Below are positions 1-20,000 of a DNA stretch of 20,000 nucleotides, piece after piece. The stretch's first letter is position 1. Each line of letters opens with the position of its first letter. A model generated the notes under the pieces. The model had not been told where the DNA came from. It searched no databases and was given only the letters and a program-made list of their open reading frames with translations. The position numbers and the translations under genes are program-made. Origin of the DNA: Armadillidium nasatum (lineage: Eukaryota; Arthropoda; Malacostraca; Isopoda; Armadillidiidae). The stretch lies in contig SEYY01016837.1 in NCBI GenBank assembly GCA_009176605.1, forward strand, positions 1 through 20,000, given 5' to 3'.

Positions 1-1740
1 AATATCCATAGTTCGATCGCGCTTGTTCTCGTGCCATTCAGGCTATAGACATCGAGTATCGAGGGTGGAAAAATTCTCCTTCTCATATCACTCTTGCTAG
101 TTTTCATTCATCTCGGAATCGTTCAGGGATATTCTTCGTCGAGCAAAGCTGGCTCTCACTGAAAGAAGGTGTGCTGAGCTCCTAAATTCTCCTAATGATA
201 AATCTTTCTGGCCTTTTGCCAAAAATATCTCCAACTAATTCTGTAAATCCTCCTTTCCTCATCTTATTCGCTCTGATGGTTCTTTGCTAACACTTCAACA
301 GTTCTCTTCTATTTCCACCCTGGACGACTCTGGCAGTCCTCTTCCTATTCCTTCTCCTCTCAGATCCCATGCCTTTACCTCTGAATACATTTGATCAGTG
401 CACGGGCTTCTGAAATCTTTGAATGTTAGGAAGGCAAACGACCCGGATGGCATTTCTCCCCGAGTTTTAAGGGAGTGTGCCTCTGAGCTAGCTCCATACC
501 TCGTTCAACTTTTTTCTCTATGCCTCAATACTAGTACTTTTCCTCAGTGTTGGAAGCGTGCATAAGTTCAACCTATTCCGAAGAAAGGTAGCCACTCTGA
601 TCTTTGCAACTTTCGCCCTATAACTGTCACTTGTATTCTGGCTAAGATCTTTGAAACCATTCTCAACTCTTATTTCTTAGATCATCTGGAATCTCACTTT
701 CTTCTTTCTGATCATAAGTATGGCTTTTCGAGTTCAAGGTCTACTGGTGATATACTTTCCTATCTTACAGATCTATGGTCTTCTGCCCTTAGGGACCACG
801 GGGAGTTTGTGTGTGCGGTTGACCTATCCAGGCATTTCCGGTATGGCATGCGCATGTTTCAAGCTCCTCCTTCTCTTACTTAGTCTAGCTTCTTTCTAAT
901 CTTACATTCGGCTGTCTTGATGGGCACATTTTTCCCCTCTTCAATCGTGGTGTCCTCAGTTCTTTTTCTACTTTTTCTTACTTTCTCAATTTTTTGTGTT
1001 TCTAATCCTATACATTCATATTGATACTCGACTCTCCATTCTTCTACTCATTTCAAATCTGCTCCCTCCTTTGCATCTAGATTTACCTCTCTTCTTCATC
1101 TTTCCGATTCCATTCTTGCAGATCTGGATAGAATTTCCCAGTGGGGTCGTCTCAGCCTTGTGAAATTCAAATATTTGAAAACTCAACTTCTAGAAATCTC
1201 CCTCTCAAAGACACCTCCGAACTTTTCTACTTTTTTCGATGGTTTTGTCGTCTCTCCTGTTGACAATATAAATATTCTTGGCATTTACATAAACAAAAAA
1301 ATGTCTTGGAAGCCTCTATCAAAAGGTTGCTAGGGTTTCAAGAAGCTGGGAGTTCTGTTTAGCTGCAGAATTTTTTCCTTCTTCGCAGTTTCCCAATTAA
1401 CAAGGGCTATCCGCCTTGTATGAGTATTGTCTACATTGGGGGCTCTGTTCACCTTTTTTGGATAGGTGAGTCAAGGTAAAAATTAATAAACTGACTGCTC
1501 TTTTAAACCATTGACCTTTCTATGAGATGTGATGTTGGTGCTATATCTTTTCTTAGTAATACAAAATGCCGAGGAATTCCTGCATTTTCCACATTTGGTC
1601 GTCCTCCTAGCACAAGGAGCATTGTCTGCACATATATTTGTGAACCTATAACTCCAGCTCCACGCGGCTCTTCTTTCCACCACCTCATTTGTTTTCTCTC
1701 TCATTTCTTTGTTTCTTGTGAATTAATCTTAATTACTTTA
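1..1740 (+). pseudogene. Family A LINE ORF2 remnant (RT domain to C-terminus), truncated by window edge
   Basis: Decayed reverse-transcriptase ORF of a Jockey/BS-like non-LTR retrotransposon. Piecing frames together by eye gives the endonuclease-RT linker (FWPFAKNIS near 205-235), the RT fingers (KANDPDGISPRVL near 432-470, then FPQCWKRA) and a finger/palm stretch (YGFSSSRSTGDILSYLTDLW near 718-780). The palm follows, and then the thumb (WGRLSLVKF, ILGIYINKKMSWKP). A C-terminal stretch, RCDVGAISFL near 1525, is typical of Jockey-like ORF2 ends. A TAA interrupts the fingers right after WKRA near 562. The YxDD region near 1019-1030 is destroyed by a stop, and the motif A region near 820-850 is scrambled. 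It aligns with the copies at 13304-14576 and 17680-19042. The 5' part lies outside the window. It cannot encode an active enzyme. Confidence 0.85.
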
Positions 1741-1751
1741 TATAATATATA

Positions 1752-1827
<76 letters not shown>

Positions 1828-1850
1828 TATAATATATATATATATATATA
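1738..1850. repeat. (TA)n microsatellite, imperfect
   Basis: About 113 bp of TA dinucleotides with a few interruptions. It separates the end of the plus-strand family A remnant from the broken 3' edge of a minus-strand family B fragment. Both strands read as open Ile-Tyr frames here, which are artefacts. Confidence 0.98.
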
Positions 1851-3742
<1,892 letters not shown>

Positions 3743-6700
3743 ATGGTGACTAATATATTAGAGAATCCAGGAGGGGCGGATTCTAAAGATAGCCCCTCAT
3801 CCACCCCTCTCCCCATCACCACTTGGGAGTTGGTGGCCTCCGGTGATGGGATTGGTGCCATCAGGAATTTTCAGCCGGCGGTTCCGGATGCACGGTCTAT
3901 TTTTTTCATTAATTTCTGCAACATTCGCGGTCTTCATTCCAATTTCCACTTTGTTGAACATCACCTCTCTTCTTCTAGACCTCACCTCTTATTCTTGACC
4001 GAAACTCAGATGTTTGAGCGTTCCGACAGAAAACTCTACTCTGTTTCTTACTACTGTCTTTATCCTCAATTTTCAGCCAAAGGCGGTTGTTGTGCATACG
4101 TGCGCAACGATGTTGTTTGTTCTCGTGTCTCTAATTTGGAGTCTTCTGAATTTTCCACCTTATGGCTTCGGCTCTCTTGCTATTCTACGACTAAATTCAT
4201 TTGTTCTGTTTATTTATCTCCTAATTCTACTGACTATCCTAAATTCTTCGAACTATTTAAACTCCAAAATAGAGCACATTCTCTCTTCTTCTCCTTTCTC
4301 TGAAATCATCATTTTAGGTGATTTCAATGTTCACCACGCCAATGGCTTTCTTCTAGCTCTCATGATACAGCTGGTGAACGTGCCTTCCATTTCGCTATCC
4401 AAAACGACCTTGAACAATTGGTGCAGCTCCCTACTCGTATCCCTGATCGTCTTGGAGATGAACCCAACATTCTAGACCTTTTTCTAACTTCTAATCCTTC
4501 TCCTCATACTGATAAATTCTTTCCTCCTTTGGGTTCTTCCGATCACCTTCTTATCTCCGTATCCTCTTCTAACCCTTCATGTCTTCCGCAGGAAAGACCT
4601 CCTTATATTGAAAGGAAGCGTTTGTGGAATTTCGGTGCCGCAAGCTGGTCGGACTTGCGGTCGTACTTATTTGATTTCCCATGGAATGATTATTGCTTCC
4701 GTGGGAGAGGTCCCTCGGAGTGTGCAGAACGCATTATTGAGGTGATTCTCTCTGGCATGTAGGCGTACATTCCATTTTCTTTCCCTTTTACTAAACCCAA
4801 CAAACCTTGGTTTAACTCTACTTGTTCTCACGCTATCCGCCGCAGGGATGCTGCCTTCAGGGATTACCGTCGTCTTCAAACTCCAGAAACTCATGCAACT
4901 TATATTTCATTCCGGAATCGTACAAAATCCATACTTCGTAACACCAAAAACTCTTTTCTCCGTAGAAAAGGCAATAATCTTTCTGGTTTCTCTTCCTCAC
5001 GCCCTTTCTGGCATTTTGCAAAAAAAATGTCAACTCTAACTTTGCTTCTTTCTATTTCCCTTCTTTACTATCTTCCGACAGCACAACCGCTGTTTTACCT
5101 TTTTCTAAAGCTGAACTCTTCGCTCAAACTTTTGCGTCTAATTCTACCTTAGACGATTCTGGAGCTATTCCTCCTCCTTCAACCCCCTCCAACTCATTTA
5201 TGCCTAAAACTATAATTTCTTCTAAAGAGGTTATTTTTGCTCTCTCTGAGCTTAATTCTAAGAAGGCGTACGGTCCTAATGGTATTCCTCCTGTGGTCCT
5301 CAAAACTTGTGCTTCCGAGCTTGCACCCTGCCTTGGTAAACTATTTCGCCATTGCCTTTCTACTTCGACCTTCCCTTCTTGCTGGAAACGTGCGCTCATT
5401 CAGCCTGTGCCGAAGAAGGGGGACCCCTCTCAACCCTCTAACTACTGTCCCATTTCTTTGACCTCCGTTCTCTCTAAACTTTTCGAATCTACCCTTAACA
5501 GGAAGATTTGGAAACATCTCAATTCTTCCAATCTTATCTCTGATCGCCAGCATGGGATTCGTAAGAAATGCTCTACTGGTGATCTTCTTTCCCTTCTCTC
5601 TGACTCTTGGTCCTCCGCTCTTCGGCATTTCGGTGAATCCTTTGCTGTGGCGCTAGACATATCGAAATCCTTCGATAGGGTCTGGCACAAAGCTTTGATT
5701 TCCAAAGTCCCCTCTTTCGGTATCTATCCTTCCCTCTGTGATTTCTCTCTAATTTTCTTTCCCGTCGTTCTATATAGCAGCTGTTGTAGTCTGCCACCGT
5801 TCTTCCTTTAAACCTATTAACAGTGGTGTTCCTCAGGTCTATTAATAGTAATGGTCCTCAAGGATTTGTTCCATCCCCAACACTTTTTCTACTTTTCAGT
5901 AATGATCGTCTTTCTATTACTTCATCTCCTATCCACTCCTATGCTGATGACTCCACAATTCATTACTTCTTTTAGTTTGAAAGACGTCCATCACAACAAC
6001 AGTTATTAGACTCGAGAAGGGTAGCCTTGGAGCAACTAACCTCTGATCTTTCACGTATTTCCAATTGGGGCAGAGAAAACATGGTTGTTTTCAATGCCTC
6101 AAAAACTCAGTTCCTCCATCTCTCCACTCGACACAACCTTCCACACAACTATAATATCTTTTTGAAAACACATAACTCAAACCTTCATCTGTTCTTAATA
6201 TTCTCGGTGTTTCTTTGTAATCTTTCTTGGAAAGATCACATTACTTCTCTTTCTAAACAAGCTTTTAAGAGGTTGGATGTTCTGAGGCGCCTTCGTGGTT
6301 TTTTACGCCACCCCATTTGCTTGCTCTGTATAGGGGTGTTGTTCATCCCTGTATGGAGTACGCTTCACACATCTGGGGTGGCTCCACTCATACAGTTCTA
6401 CTTGAGAAGATGGAGTCTAGAGCATTTCGTCTCATCAACTCTCCTGCTCTTACTAACTCTCTCCAATCTCTTTCTGCCCGTCGAATTGTTGCGTCACTCT
6501 CTCTTTACTATCGCTATTACAACGGACACTGCTCTTCTGAACTCTCTCGTCGCATACCTCCTCCATTGAGAAGAGCCAGTGCGACTCGACTTTCTACACA
6601 GTCTCATCCTTTCTCTCTCCAACTCTCTGACCCCAGACTTAACCGCTACGCTCAATCTTACATATACTTTACTGGTAAAGTCTGGAACACACTCCCTTTA

Positions 6701-6781
6701 TCTGTTTTCCCAACTTCCTTTGACTTGCATACTTTCAAACGCAGTGTATCTGGACATGTCGGCCAACACCGACCTGAATAG
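3743..6781 (+). pseudogene. Family B ORF2: APE endonuclease + reverse transcriptase, frameshifted
   Basis: The ATG at 3743 opens a frame that leads into the endonuclease. Motifs: NIRG (Asn codon 3920), catalytic Glu in LTETQ (4001), GDFN (4317-4328) and SSDH (4535-4546). The RT has KAYGPNGIPPVVLK (near 5265), palm motif A ALDISKSFDRVW (near 5650) and YADD intact at 5940-5951. It continues with the thumb (WGRENMVVFNASKTQFLH) and a C-terminal domain (CMEYASHIWGG, SRAFRLI, VWNTLP) ending at TAG 6779. Visible lesions: +1 insertion near 4250, 1-nt loss near 4338, TAG replacing Glu at 4760, extra A bases in the run near 5022, palm damage with a 25-bp duplication near 5814-5860, TAG at 5973, and a frameshift near 6310. 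All key catalytic motifs survive, so the copy is a moderately old but readable fossil. Its role in life was target nicking and target-primed reverse transcription. Confidence 0.88.
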
Positions 6782-6792
6782 CATTTTTCCAA

Positions 6793-6835
6793 CTCCGTTG
6801 GAATTTGGTAGGACTCCGTCCTTTGCCCACCGGAG
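6793..6835 (+). other. Family B 3'-terminal two-tier RNA hairpin
   Basis: Outer arms CTCCGTTGG (6793-6801) and CCACCGGAG (6827-6835) pair with one mismatch. An inner perfect 5-bp stem AGGAC/GTCCT (6810-6814, 6818-6822) closes a 3-nt loop. It lies just after the ORF stop, at the very 3' end of the element. The same structure with changed but paired bases occurs at 17508-17550. In several LINE families a 3' stem-loop is what the reverse transcriptase recognises; that role here is inference. Confidence 0.7.
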
Positions 6836-6842
6836 GAGATAA

Positions 6843-7404
6843 AAAAAAATATTTATATATTATAGAGAGCTGTAAACACTGGTACTTTCGTGTATTATTA
6901 ATTATAAGCCACTAATTAAAACAATAATTGAAAAGCAAGAGGTCATTAACAAGTTGTTAAAATTAAATAACACAATATTTCAGAACCCACTAAAAGAAAT
7001 ATAACTTAAAACCATGATTCATTATGTTCATATTTTGCCACACATTTCATTTTTATTCCCTCGTGCAGTCATACATCTGAGTGCTTATTTTAATAAGAGA
7101 CGTGCAGCTTTACTGAAAAAAGGATGGATCTATTTTAAAAGATTGCTTGAGTGAGAAAATCATCCCAAAGTCGTTGATGCTTGTTAACTATAATAATCAC
7201 AAACAAGAGCCTTTTCCCTTAAATCTACCATATTTTATTAAAAAAACGCATTTCAGATATCTAGAAATGTCAACTACCACTTTAATATGTGTAATATAAA
7301 CTAACGTTATTTGAATTAATTAATTCCTCCTTAACTGTTCACGAATAATTTCAACGTAATCAATCGAACTCTTTTTCGGAAAATATCCTTTTATAAAGGT
7401 CATT
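6843..7404. other. AT-rich non-coding stretch between family B and the Penelope-like element
   Basis: About 560 bp of AT-rich sequence with no coding similarity that I could recognise. It starts with an A-run and TA-rich flank of the LINE. The right part may be the 5' region of the Penelope-like element, but nothing in it proves that. A short perfect palindrome-like stem (CTTAT...ATAAG) near 7085-7098 was seen without clear meaning. Confidence 0.6.
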
Positions 7405-9252
7405 TATCAGTGAATCTAACAAACTTGTGTAACAATTCTAACTGGAAAACATATTCCAAAACAGATTTAATTACTAATTTATCATATTACCAACCTATAG
7501 ACACAGAAAGTGAGCTTCTTGGACTTGGTTTAGGTCTGTCAACAGGACCATTTAAAAATTGCGTTCTACAATTTATTTCCTCATTTTTTACATATAAAAC
7601 CATTGTTCCATTGATCACAAAGAATCTAAATAATATCTTGATACGATTCCCACTTCGTTACCAGATCGCTCTACGTAACTTGAAAAATTATGAAAATATG
7701 ATTATTATAGGCCAGCCGACAAAGGTACCGGGATTTGTTGATGAACTATGCTGATTCCATAGAAAAAGCTGAAAATATGCTGAATGTAGCTACCACATAT
7801 GAGAAACTTAAAAGCAACCCTGTTAACTCACAATCATCGTTATTTCAAAATCTATGTCAAAAAGCTTCTCCCAGCAAAAATATTTAAGCAATTAATAATT
7901 AACAATCCCACTTTATCATACTTCTATGAAATTCTGAAACTACATAAACCTAATAATATCACTCTTCGCCCCATCATCTCTTGTACAAATGATAATTTTT
8001 GCGAACTAAAAAGTGGCTGACCAAATTACTTTTCCCTTTACTCGGAACAATATCCAATTCTCATATAAAAAATACAACACATTCAAGGAACGTATTAGCA
8101 TCACCATCTCTGCTAACCACACCCCTATTAGTTTCGACGTTTCTAGTTTGCATACCAATGTACCAATACCACAATTTCTTGAATTTCTAAACAAAATTAA
8201 CAAACATTAAACCTTATATTATTATTAGAACTCTCTTTAAAACATAATGTCTTTTCTTTCGACAATAAATTCTATAAACATATCATTGCTGCTGGTATGG
8301 GCAGTAGTTTTAGTCCCATAGTTGCTAATATCTATATGAAATTTTACGAGTCGCAGTTACTCAAAAACATACCTCTGTTTCCATCCATATTTTCTGGTTT
8401 AGATACGTAGACGACATACTGGCAATTATACCCAATGACTTTCTTGTCCCAGATTTTGTAACGGATGAATCACATAGTCCATTCAATAAAATTTACCTAA
8501 GAACTTAAAAGCAAAAATAATATTCTTTTCTAGACCTATATATTTTACAAAACAACACTACCCTCATATTTAAAATCTTCCGAAAACCTACCACCGGCAA
8601 GTAATTGTTACATGCTTTTTTCGATCACAATAAATATTTCAAAAAAGAATATAATTTTCAAATTTTCTTGCTCACTTTTTCTTACAAACCCATCCTTAAT
8701 AGACAATGAAATAATTTCTGTCTTCCAATCATTCTTAGATCATGGTTATCCCTAAAACTATATACAAAAACAATACCATAAAGCACTCCTTCGGCTTAAT
8801 GTAAACCATATTTTTTCTGCACGTAAACAGTCACAAAATATAATAATTCCATATGCTTAATCATTACTAGAATTGAGATTTACTATTCAAAGCATTTTCA
8901 ACATCAGCGTGATTTTTTCCTTCCCGGATACATTACGTGCAAAACTATTCAAAAACAACACCCCTAACATAATACCATCAGGAGGTGTATATAAAATTCC
9001 CTGTAGCACGTGTCAGAAGTCCTACTTCGGAGAAACATTAAAACTCTACAGCTTCGTATACCTCAACATAGATCCGACATCCAACGTCATAATTTAAGCA
9101 TTGCCATATTTATACACATGCTAGAAAACCATATTAAAAACTGGAAAGACTCTAGTTTTGTTTACCTATCAAAAAATAAAAACACCAGATTGGTACAATC
9201 TCTTTTTCTAAAAAATTGTGAAAGCTTCAATTTTTCTACTGATTTTTTTTGA
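7405..9252 (+). pseudogene. Penelope-like element: RT plus GIY-YIG endonuclease, decayed
   Basis: A distinct retroelement type in which the RT is followed by a GIY-YIG nuclease instead of an APE nuclease. Across frames the N-terminal region reads ESELLGLGLGLSTGP (near 7510) and RYQIALRNLKN, followed by PADKG (near 7713). In other frames come NYADSIEKAENML (near 7745) and the RT lead-in YEILKLHKPNN..LRPIIS (near 7925-7980). Motif A is ISFDVSSLHTNVPI (catalytic Asp codon 8136), motif B is GMGSSFSPIVANIYM (from 8294), and the catalytic box YVDD is at 8404-8415. The GIY-YIG domain shows GGVYKIPCSTC (from 8981), with its CxxC pair, and YFG (9023-9031). A frame change near 9045 follows, and the C-terminus ends at a stop after 9252. 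Many frameshifts and stops make it a pseudogene. Penelope-like elements are widespread in arthropods. The boundaries beyond the ORF are uncertain. Confidence 0.88.
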
Positions 9253-10279
<1,027 letters not shown>

Positions 10280-10298
10280 AACAAAAATGTAAAGTTAC

Positions 10299-11332
<1,034 letters not shown>

Positions 11333-11422
<90 letters not shown>
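11333..11422. repeat. (TA)n microsatellite
   Basis: About 90 bp of TA repeats with one phase break, between the 5'-truncated edge of a family B copy and the C-terminal end of a different LINE, both on the minus strand. Confidence 0.98.
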
Positions 11423-11423
11423 A

Positions 11424-12320
11424 CCTTTCCACAATCGTGGGATGGTGTCTACCGTAAGCCACAATCATTACTAACAATCATAAACTTGCCACTCTTTTTA
11501 ACTCACGTCTCCTCCGTCAACCGTACACCTTCCTCCCAACTTAACCCTTTGTCACTCAATAACTTATTGATCACGCACATCGAACCTCCCTTCGGTCTTC
11601 CCTTACCTCTTATGCCAACCATTTCTGAAACGAACAACTTTTTTGCCAATCTCTCCTCATTCGTCCTACAAACATGGCCAAACCATCTCATCATGCTTTG
11701 TTGAGCTCTCCCATCCAAACTCCTTCTCAAACTATATACCTTCCTTACTCTAACATTTCTGACTCTCTCCTTTCTACTTATACCACACACTGCTCTCAGA
11801 CCCTTCATTTTGAAAACCTCAACCTCTTTTCTTTTTCTCGCATTCAACCTTCAAACCTCGCTACCATATATAACTACCGATACACAGCATCCCACGAACA
11901 TTTTCTACTTCACCTCTCAGGACAATCTTTCTTTGTTCCAAATATCTCTCCCCTAGCACTTTCTCCCCTTTTCTTATTATATGCCCTACTTCATCGTCCA
12001 TACTACCATCTCCCCTCCAAAAAAAATTGACCCTCAGGTATTTAAATGAGTTAACCCACTCCAATCTTTCCCACCCTACTTTAATCTGCAATTCATCGCC
12101 CACACTTATAATCTTCCCTCTCCATATTTCATCCATAATACTTTACTCCTGCTCGCATTCACTCTTAAGCCCAACTTGACACAACCCTTTAAAAATTCCC
12201 AGACCAAAACCTTTGCCAGAAGGACAATATCGTCTGCATACAATAACGCATTCAGTCTCATATTTCCTGTTGTTCTCTCATTTTAACTCCTCTACCTTCC
12301 CTATCCGACAATCTCACAAT
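11424..12320 (-). pseudogene. Third LINE family: RT palm (YADD) to C-terminus, 5'-truncated
   Basis: Not related to families A or B. On the minus strand it reads NALLYADDIVLLAK, with the catalytic YADD at 12229-12240. Then come KLGLRVNASRSKVL, a thumb region (WVNSFKYLRVNF, VGHIIRKGEKVLGERYL) and a C-terminal stretch (NARKRKEVEVFKMKGLRAVC, SMMRWFGHV, EERLAKKLF, GKGRPKGG) that is common in invertebrate LINE proteins of the L2/CR1/RTE-like kind. The clade is not resolved. Frames change near 12150 and 11860, and the endonuclease and RT fingers are missing. It is sandwiched between two minus-strand family B 3' fragments, each with its own 3' end, so it is not simply nested inside one element. Confidence 0.82.
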
Positions 12321-12336
12321 ATATATATTTTTTTAT

Positions 12337-13303
12337 ATATTCTTAGGTGGGCAAAAGCTTGAATCCTACCGAAATTCATTGGAGTTGGAAAAACTCTATC
12401 CTGGTCGATGGAGGCCGAAATGTCTAAATGCACAACGTTTGAAGTATGCAAGTCAAAGGAAGTTGGGAAAATAGATAAAGGGAGTGTGTTCCAGACTTTA
12501 CTATCAGAGATATGTAAGACTGAGCATAGTGGTTAAGTACGGGGTCAGAGAGTTGAAAAGAGAAAGGATAAGACTGTGTAGAAAGGAGTGTCGCAAGAGC
12601 TCTTCTCAATAGAGGAGGTATGCGACGAAAGAGTTCAGAAGAGCAGTATCCATTGTAATACCGAAAGTATAGAGAGAGTGATGCAACAATTTGACGAGAG
12701 AAAGAGATTGAAGAGTTGATAAGACGAAAAGCCCTAGACTCTACCTTTCCAAGAAGAGCTGTATGAGTGAAACCACCCCAGATGTGTGAAACATATTCCA
12801 TACATGGACGAACAACTACCCTATTGAGAGTAAGCAACTGGGGTGGCGTGAAGTAATTCTGAAGCTTGTATAGAAAGAGCAGTAATGTCATCTTTCCAAG
12901 AAAGATCACTTAAAAAAAATACACAGAGAATATTAAGAAGAGAAAAAGGCTTGAATTGTGTGTTTTCGAAGAGGATATCATATGTCGAATGGAGACATGG
13001 AGGAACTGAGTTTTTGAGGTATTGAAAACTACCATGTTTTCTCTGCCCCAATTTGAAATATGTGAAATATCAGAGGTTAGTTGCTCCAAGGCTACCCTTT
13101 TCGAATCTATTAACTGCTTCCAAATTGAAAGAAGCAATGAAGGGTGGATTCATCGTCATAGGAGTGGATAGGTGATGAAGTAATAGAGAGAAGGTCATTA
13201 ATGAAAAGTAGAAAAAGAGTTTGGGATAGGACAGACCCTTGAGGAACACCACTATTTATAAGTTTAAAGGAAGAACGGAGGCCGCCTACAACAGCTGCTG
13301 TGG
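12337..13303 (-). pseudogene. Family B LINE 3' half (RT palm to 3' end), fused to family A upstream
   Basis: On the minus strand it begins abruptly near 13303 in the family B palm (SSFKLINSGVPQGSVLS). It continues through the active-site region, where YADD has become YDDES near 13150-13160, then WGRENMVVFNTSKTQFLH, CMEYVSHIWGGFTHTALLGK, ASLSLYFRYYNGYCSSELF and the 3' end. The 3' hairpin position (12342-12382) is eroded. Upstream of 13303 the sequence is family A, so this is the 3' part of a chimera. Frameshifts throughout; it is not functional. Confidence 0.82.
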
Positions 13304-17556
<4,253 letters not shown>

Positions 17557-17560
17557 TAAT

Positions 17561-19146
<1,586 letters not shown>

Positions 19147-19227
19147 ATTGCCACTTTTTATAAACCGTGGAATCATTTTGTATAATTGTAAATAGAGCTA
19201 AACAAATTAGAGGATAAAGAAATACTT

Positions 19228-19308
19228 ACCTCATCAGGGGTCGAACCACCGCATGTTGCGACTGAGATCGACAAAAGACTCGGTGCTTTACCGCTGAGCT
19301 ATCCACGA
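19228..19308 (-). other. tRNA-like segment, array unit 1
   Basis: On the minus strand the A box TAGCTCAGCGGT (19290-19301) and B box GGTTCGACCCC (19237-19247) fit the Pol III internal promoter, with 42 nt between them. The D arm is partly pairable, but the T stem has only about two clean pairs and the acceptor arms do not pair well. It is therefore a tRNA-derived, SINE-head-like sequence and not a functional tRNA gene. Confidence 0.7.
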
Positions 19309-19488
19309 ACCCAAAAAAGTTCGTTTCAAGCAACCGATCTTCCCGTCAAGGTACAATCACCAGGTTTTCACCCTGTTCCTCCCCGCTCCTTATTAGTTAT
19401 TATTTTAATTGCCACTTTTTATAAACCGTGGAATCATTTTGTATAATTGTAAATAGAGCTAAACAAATTAGAGGATAAAGAAATACTT

Positions 19489-19569
19489 ACCTCATCAGAG
19501 GTCGAACCACCGCATGTTGCGACTGAGATCGACAAAAGACTCGGTGCTTTACCGCTGAGCTATCCACGA
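19489..19569 (-). other. tRNA-like segment, array unit 2
   Basis: Same structure as unit 1: A box at 19551-19562 and B box GGTTCGACCTC at 19498-19508 on the minus strand. One base differs from unit 1 next to the T-loop. Confidence 0.7.
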
Positions 19570-19753
19570 ACCCAAAAAAGTTCGCTTCAAAGAACAGTTT
19601 CAAGCAACCGATCTTCCCGTCAAGGTACAATCACCAGGTTTTCACCCTGTTCCTCCCCGCTCCTTATTAGTTATTATTTTAATTGCCACTTTTTATAAAC
19701 CGTGGAATCATTTTGTATAATTGTAAATAGAGCTAAAGGATAAAGAAATACTT

Positions 19754-19835
19754 ACCTCATCAGGGGTCGAACCACCCGCATGTTGCAACTGAGATCGACA
19801 AAAGACTCGGTGCTTTACCGCTGAGCTATCCACGA
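19754..19835 (-). other. tRNA-like segment, array unit 3
   Basis: A box at 19817-19828 and B box GGTTCGACCCC at 19763-19773 on the minus strand. One extra base and one substitution (G to A, plus strand C/T context near 19786) between the boxes distinguish it from units 1 and 2. Confidence 0.7.
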
Positions 19836-20000
19836 ACCCAAAAAAGTTCGTTTCAAAGAACAGTTTCAAGCAACCGATCTTCCCGTCAAGGTACAATCAC
19901 CAGGTTTTCACCCTGTTCCTCCCCGCTCCTTATTAGTTATTATTTTAATTGCCACTTTTTATAAACCGTGGAATCATTTTGTATAATTGTAAATAGAGCT

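Noticed and set aside
7066-7105. Hammerhead-like pattern upstream of the Penelope-like ORF (CTGA, then CTTAT/ATAAG stem)
   Set aside because: The first core strand is incomplete and the GAAA strand is missing, and flanking arms are direct repeats (GTGCA) and not complements. Weaker than the candidate at 9899.
11674-12030. Plus-strand 118-residue open frame
   Set aside because: It is the antisense shadow of the minus-strand LINE with its WFGHV and YADD motifs; composition is low-complexity Ser/Leu/Pro without family resemblance.
19225-19310. Functional tRNA genes in the tandem array
   Set aside because: The T stem and acceptor stem do not pair properly, and the region between the boxes does not give a clear 7-nt anticodon loop with a clean stem. 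tRNA-derived is a better description.

Overview
The window looks like repeat-dense intronic or intergenic DNA of an invertebrate, most likely a decapod crustacean such as a crab or shrimp. That organism call is inference. It rests on very long (TA)n microsatellites, many decayed copies of endonuclease plus reverse transcriptase LINEs with a Jockey/BS-like protein style common in decapod genomes, a Penelope-like element, and a host exon with spliceosomal borders. No bacterial gene organisation is present.

Layout. Two related LINE families dominate; they are called A and B here for convenience. Family A lies at 1-1740 (+), 13304-14576 (-) and 17680-19042 (+). Family B lies at 1851-3430 (-), 3531-6842 (+, nearly full length), 10669-11332 (-), 12337-13303 (-) and 14686-17556 (+, nearly full length with deletions). 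All copies are broken by frameshifts, stops or deletions. A third, unrelated LINE fragment (YADD box, zinc-knuckle-free C-terminus) lies at 11424-12320 (-). A decayed Penelope-like element with an RT and a GIY-YIG endonuclease lies at 7405-9252 (+). Most of these fragments are separated by (TA)n tracts of about 85-226 bp at 1738, 3431, 9532, 10017, 10554, 11333, 14577, 17593 and 19044.

The only host protein-coding sequence found is an 84-codon exon on the minus strand (10299-10552). It resembles SLC28 concentrative nucleoside transporters. It ends at a good splice donor, and at its other end it touches a (TA)n tract exactly where the family's QTE substrate motif should be.

The right end (19146-20000) is a tandem array of about 261-274 bp units. 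Each complete unit carries a tRNA-like segment on the minus strand with recognisable RNA polymerase III A and B boxes.

The signals most worth following are: a covarying two-tier hairpin at the 3' end of family B; full-length family B copies whose 5' ends both abut (TA)n, suggesting microsatellite-targeted insertion; an A/B chimeric LINE; the tRNA-like tandem array; and the nucleoside-transporter exon cut at the microsatellite edge.
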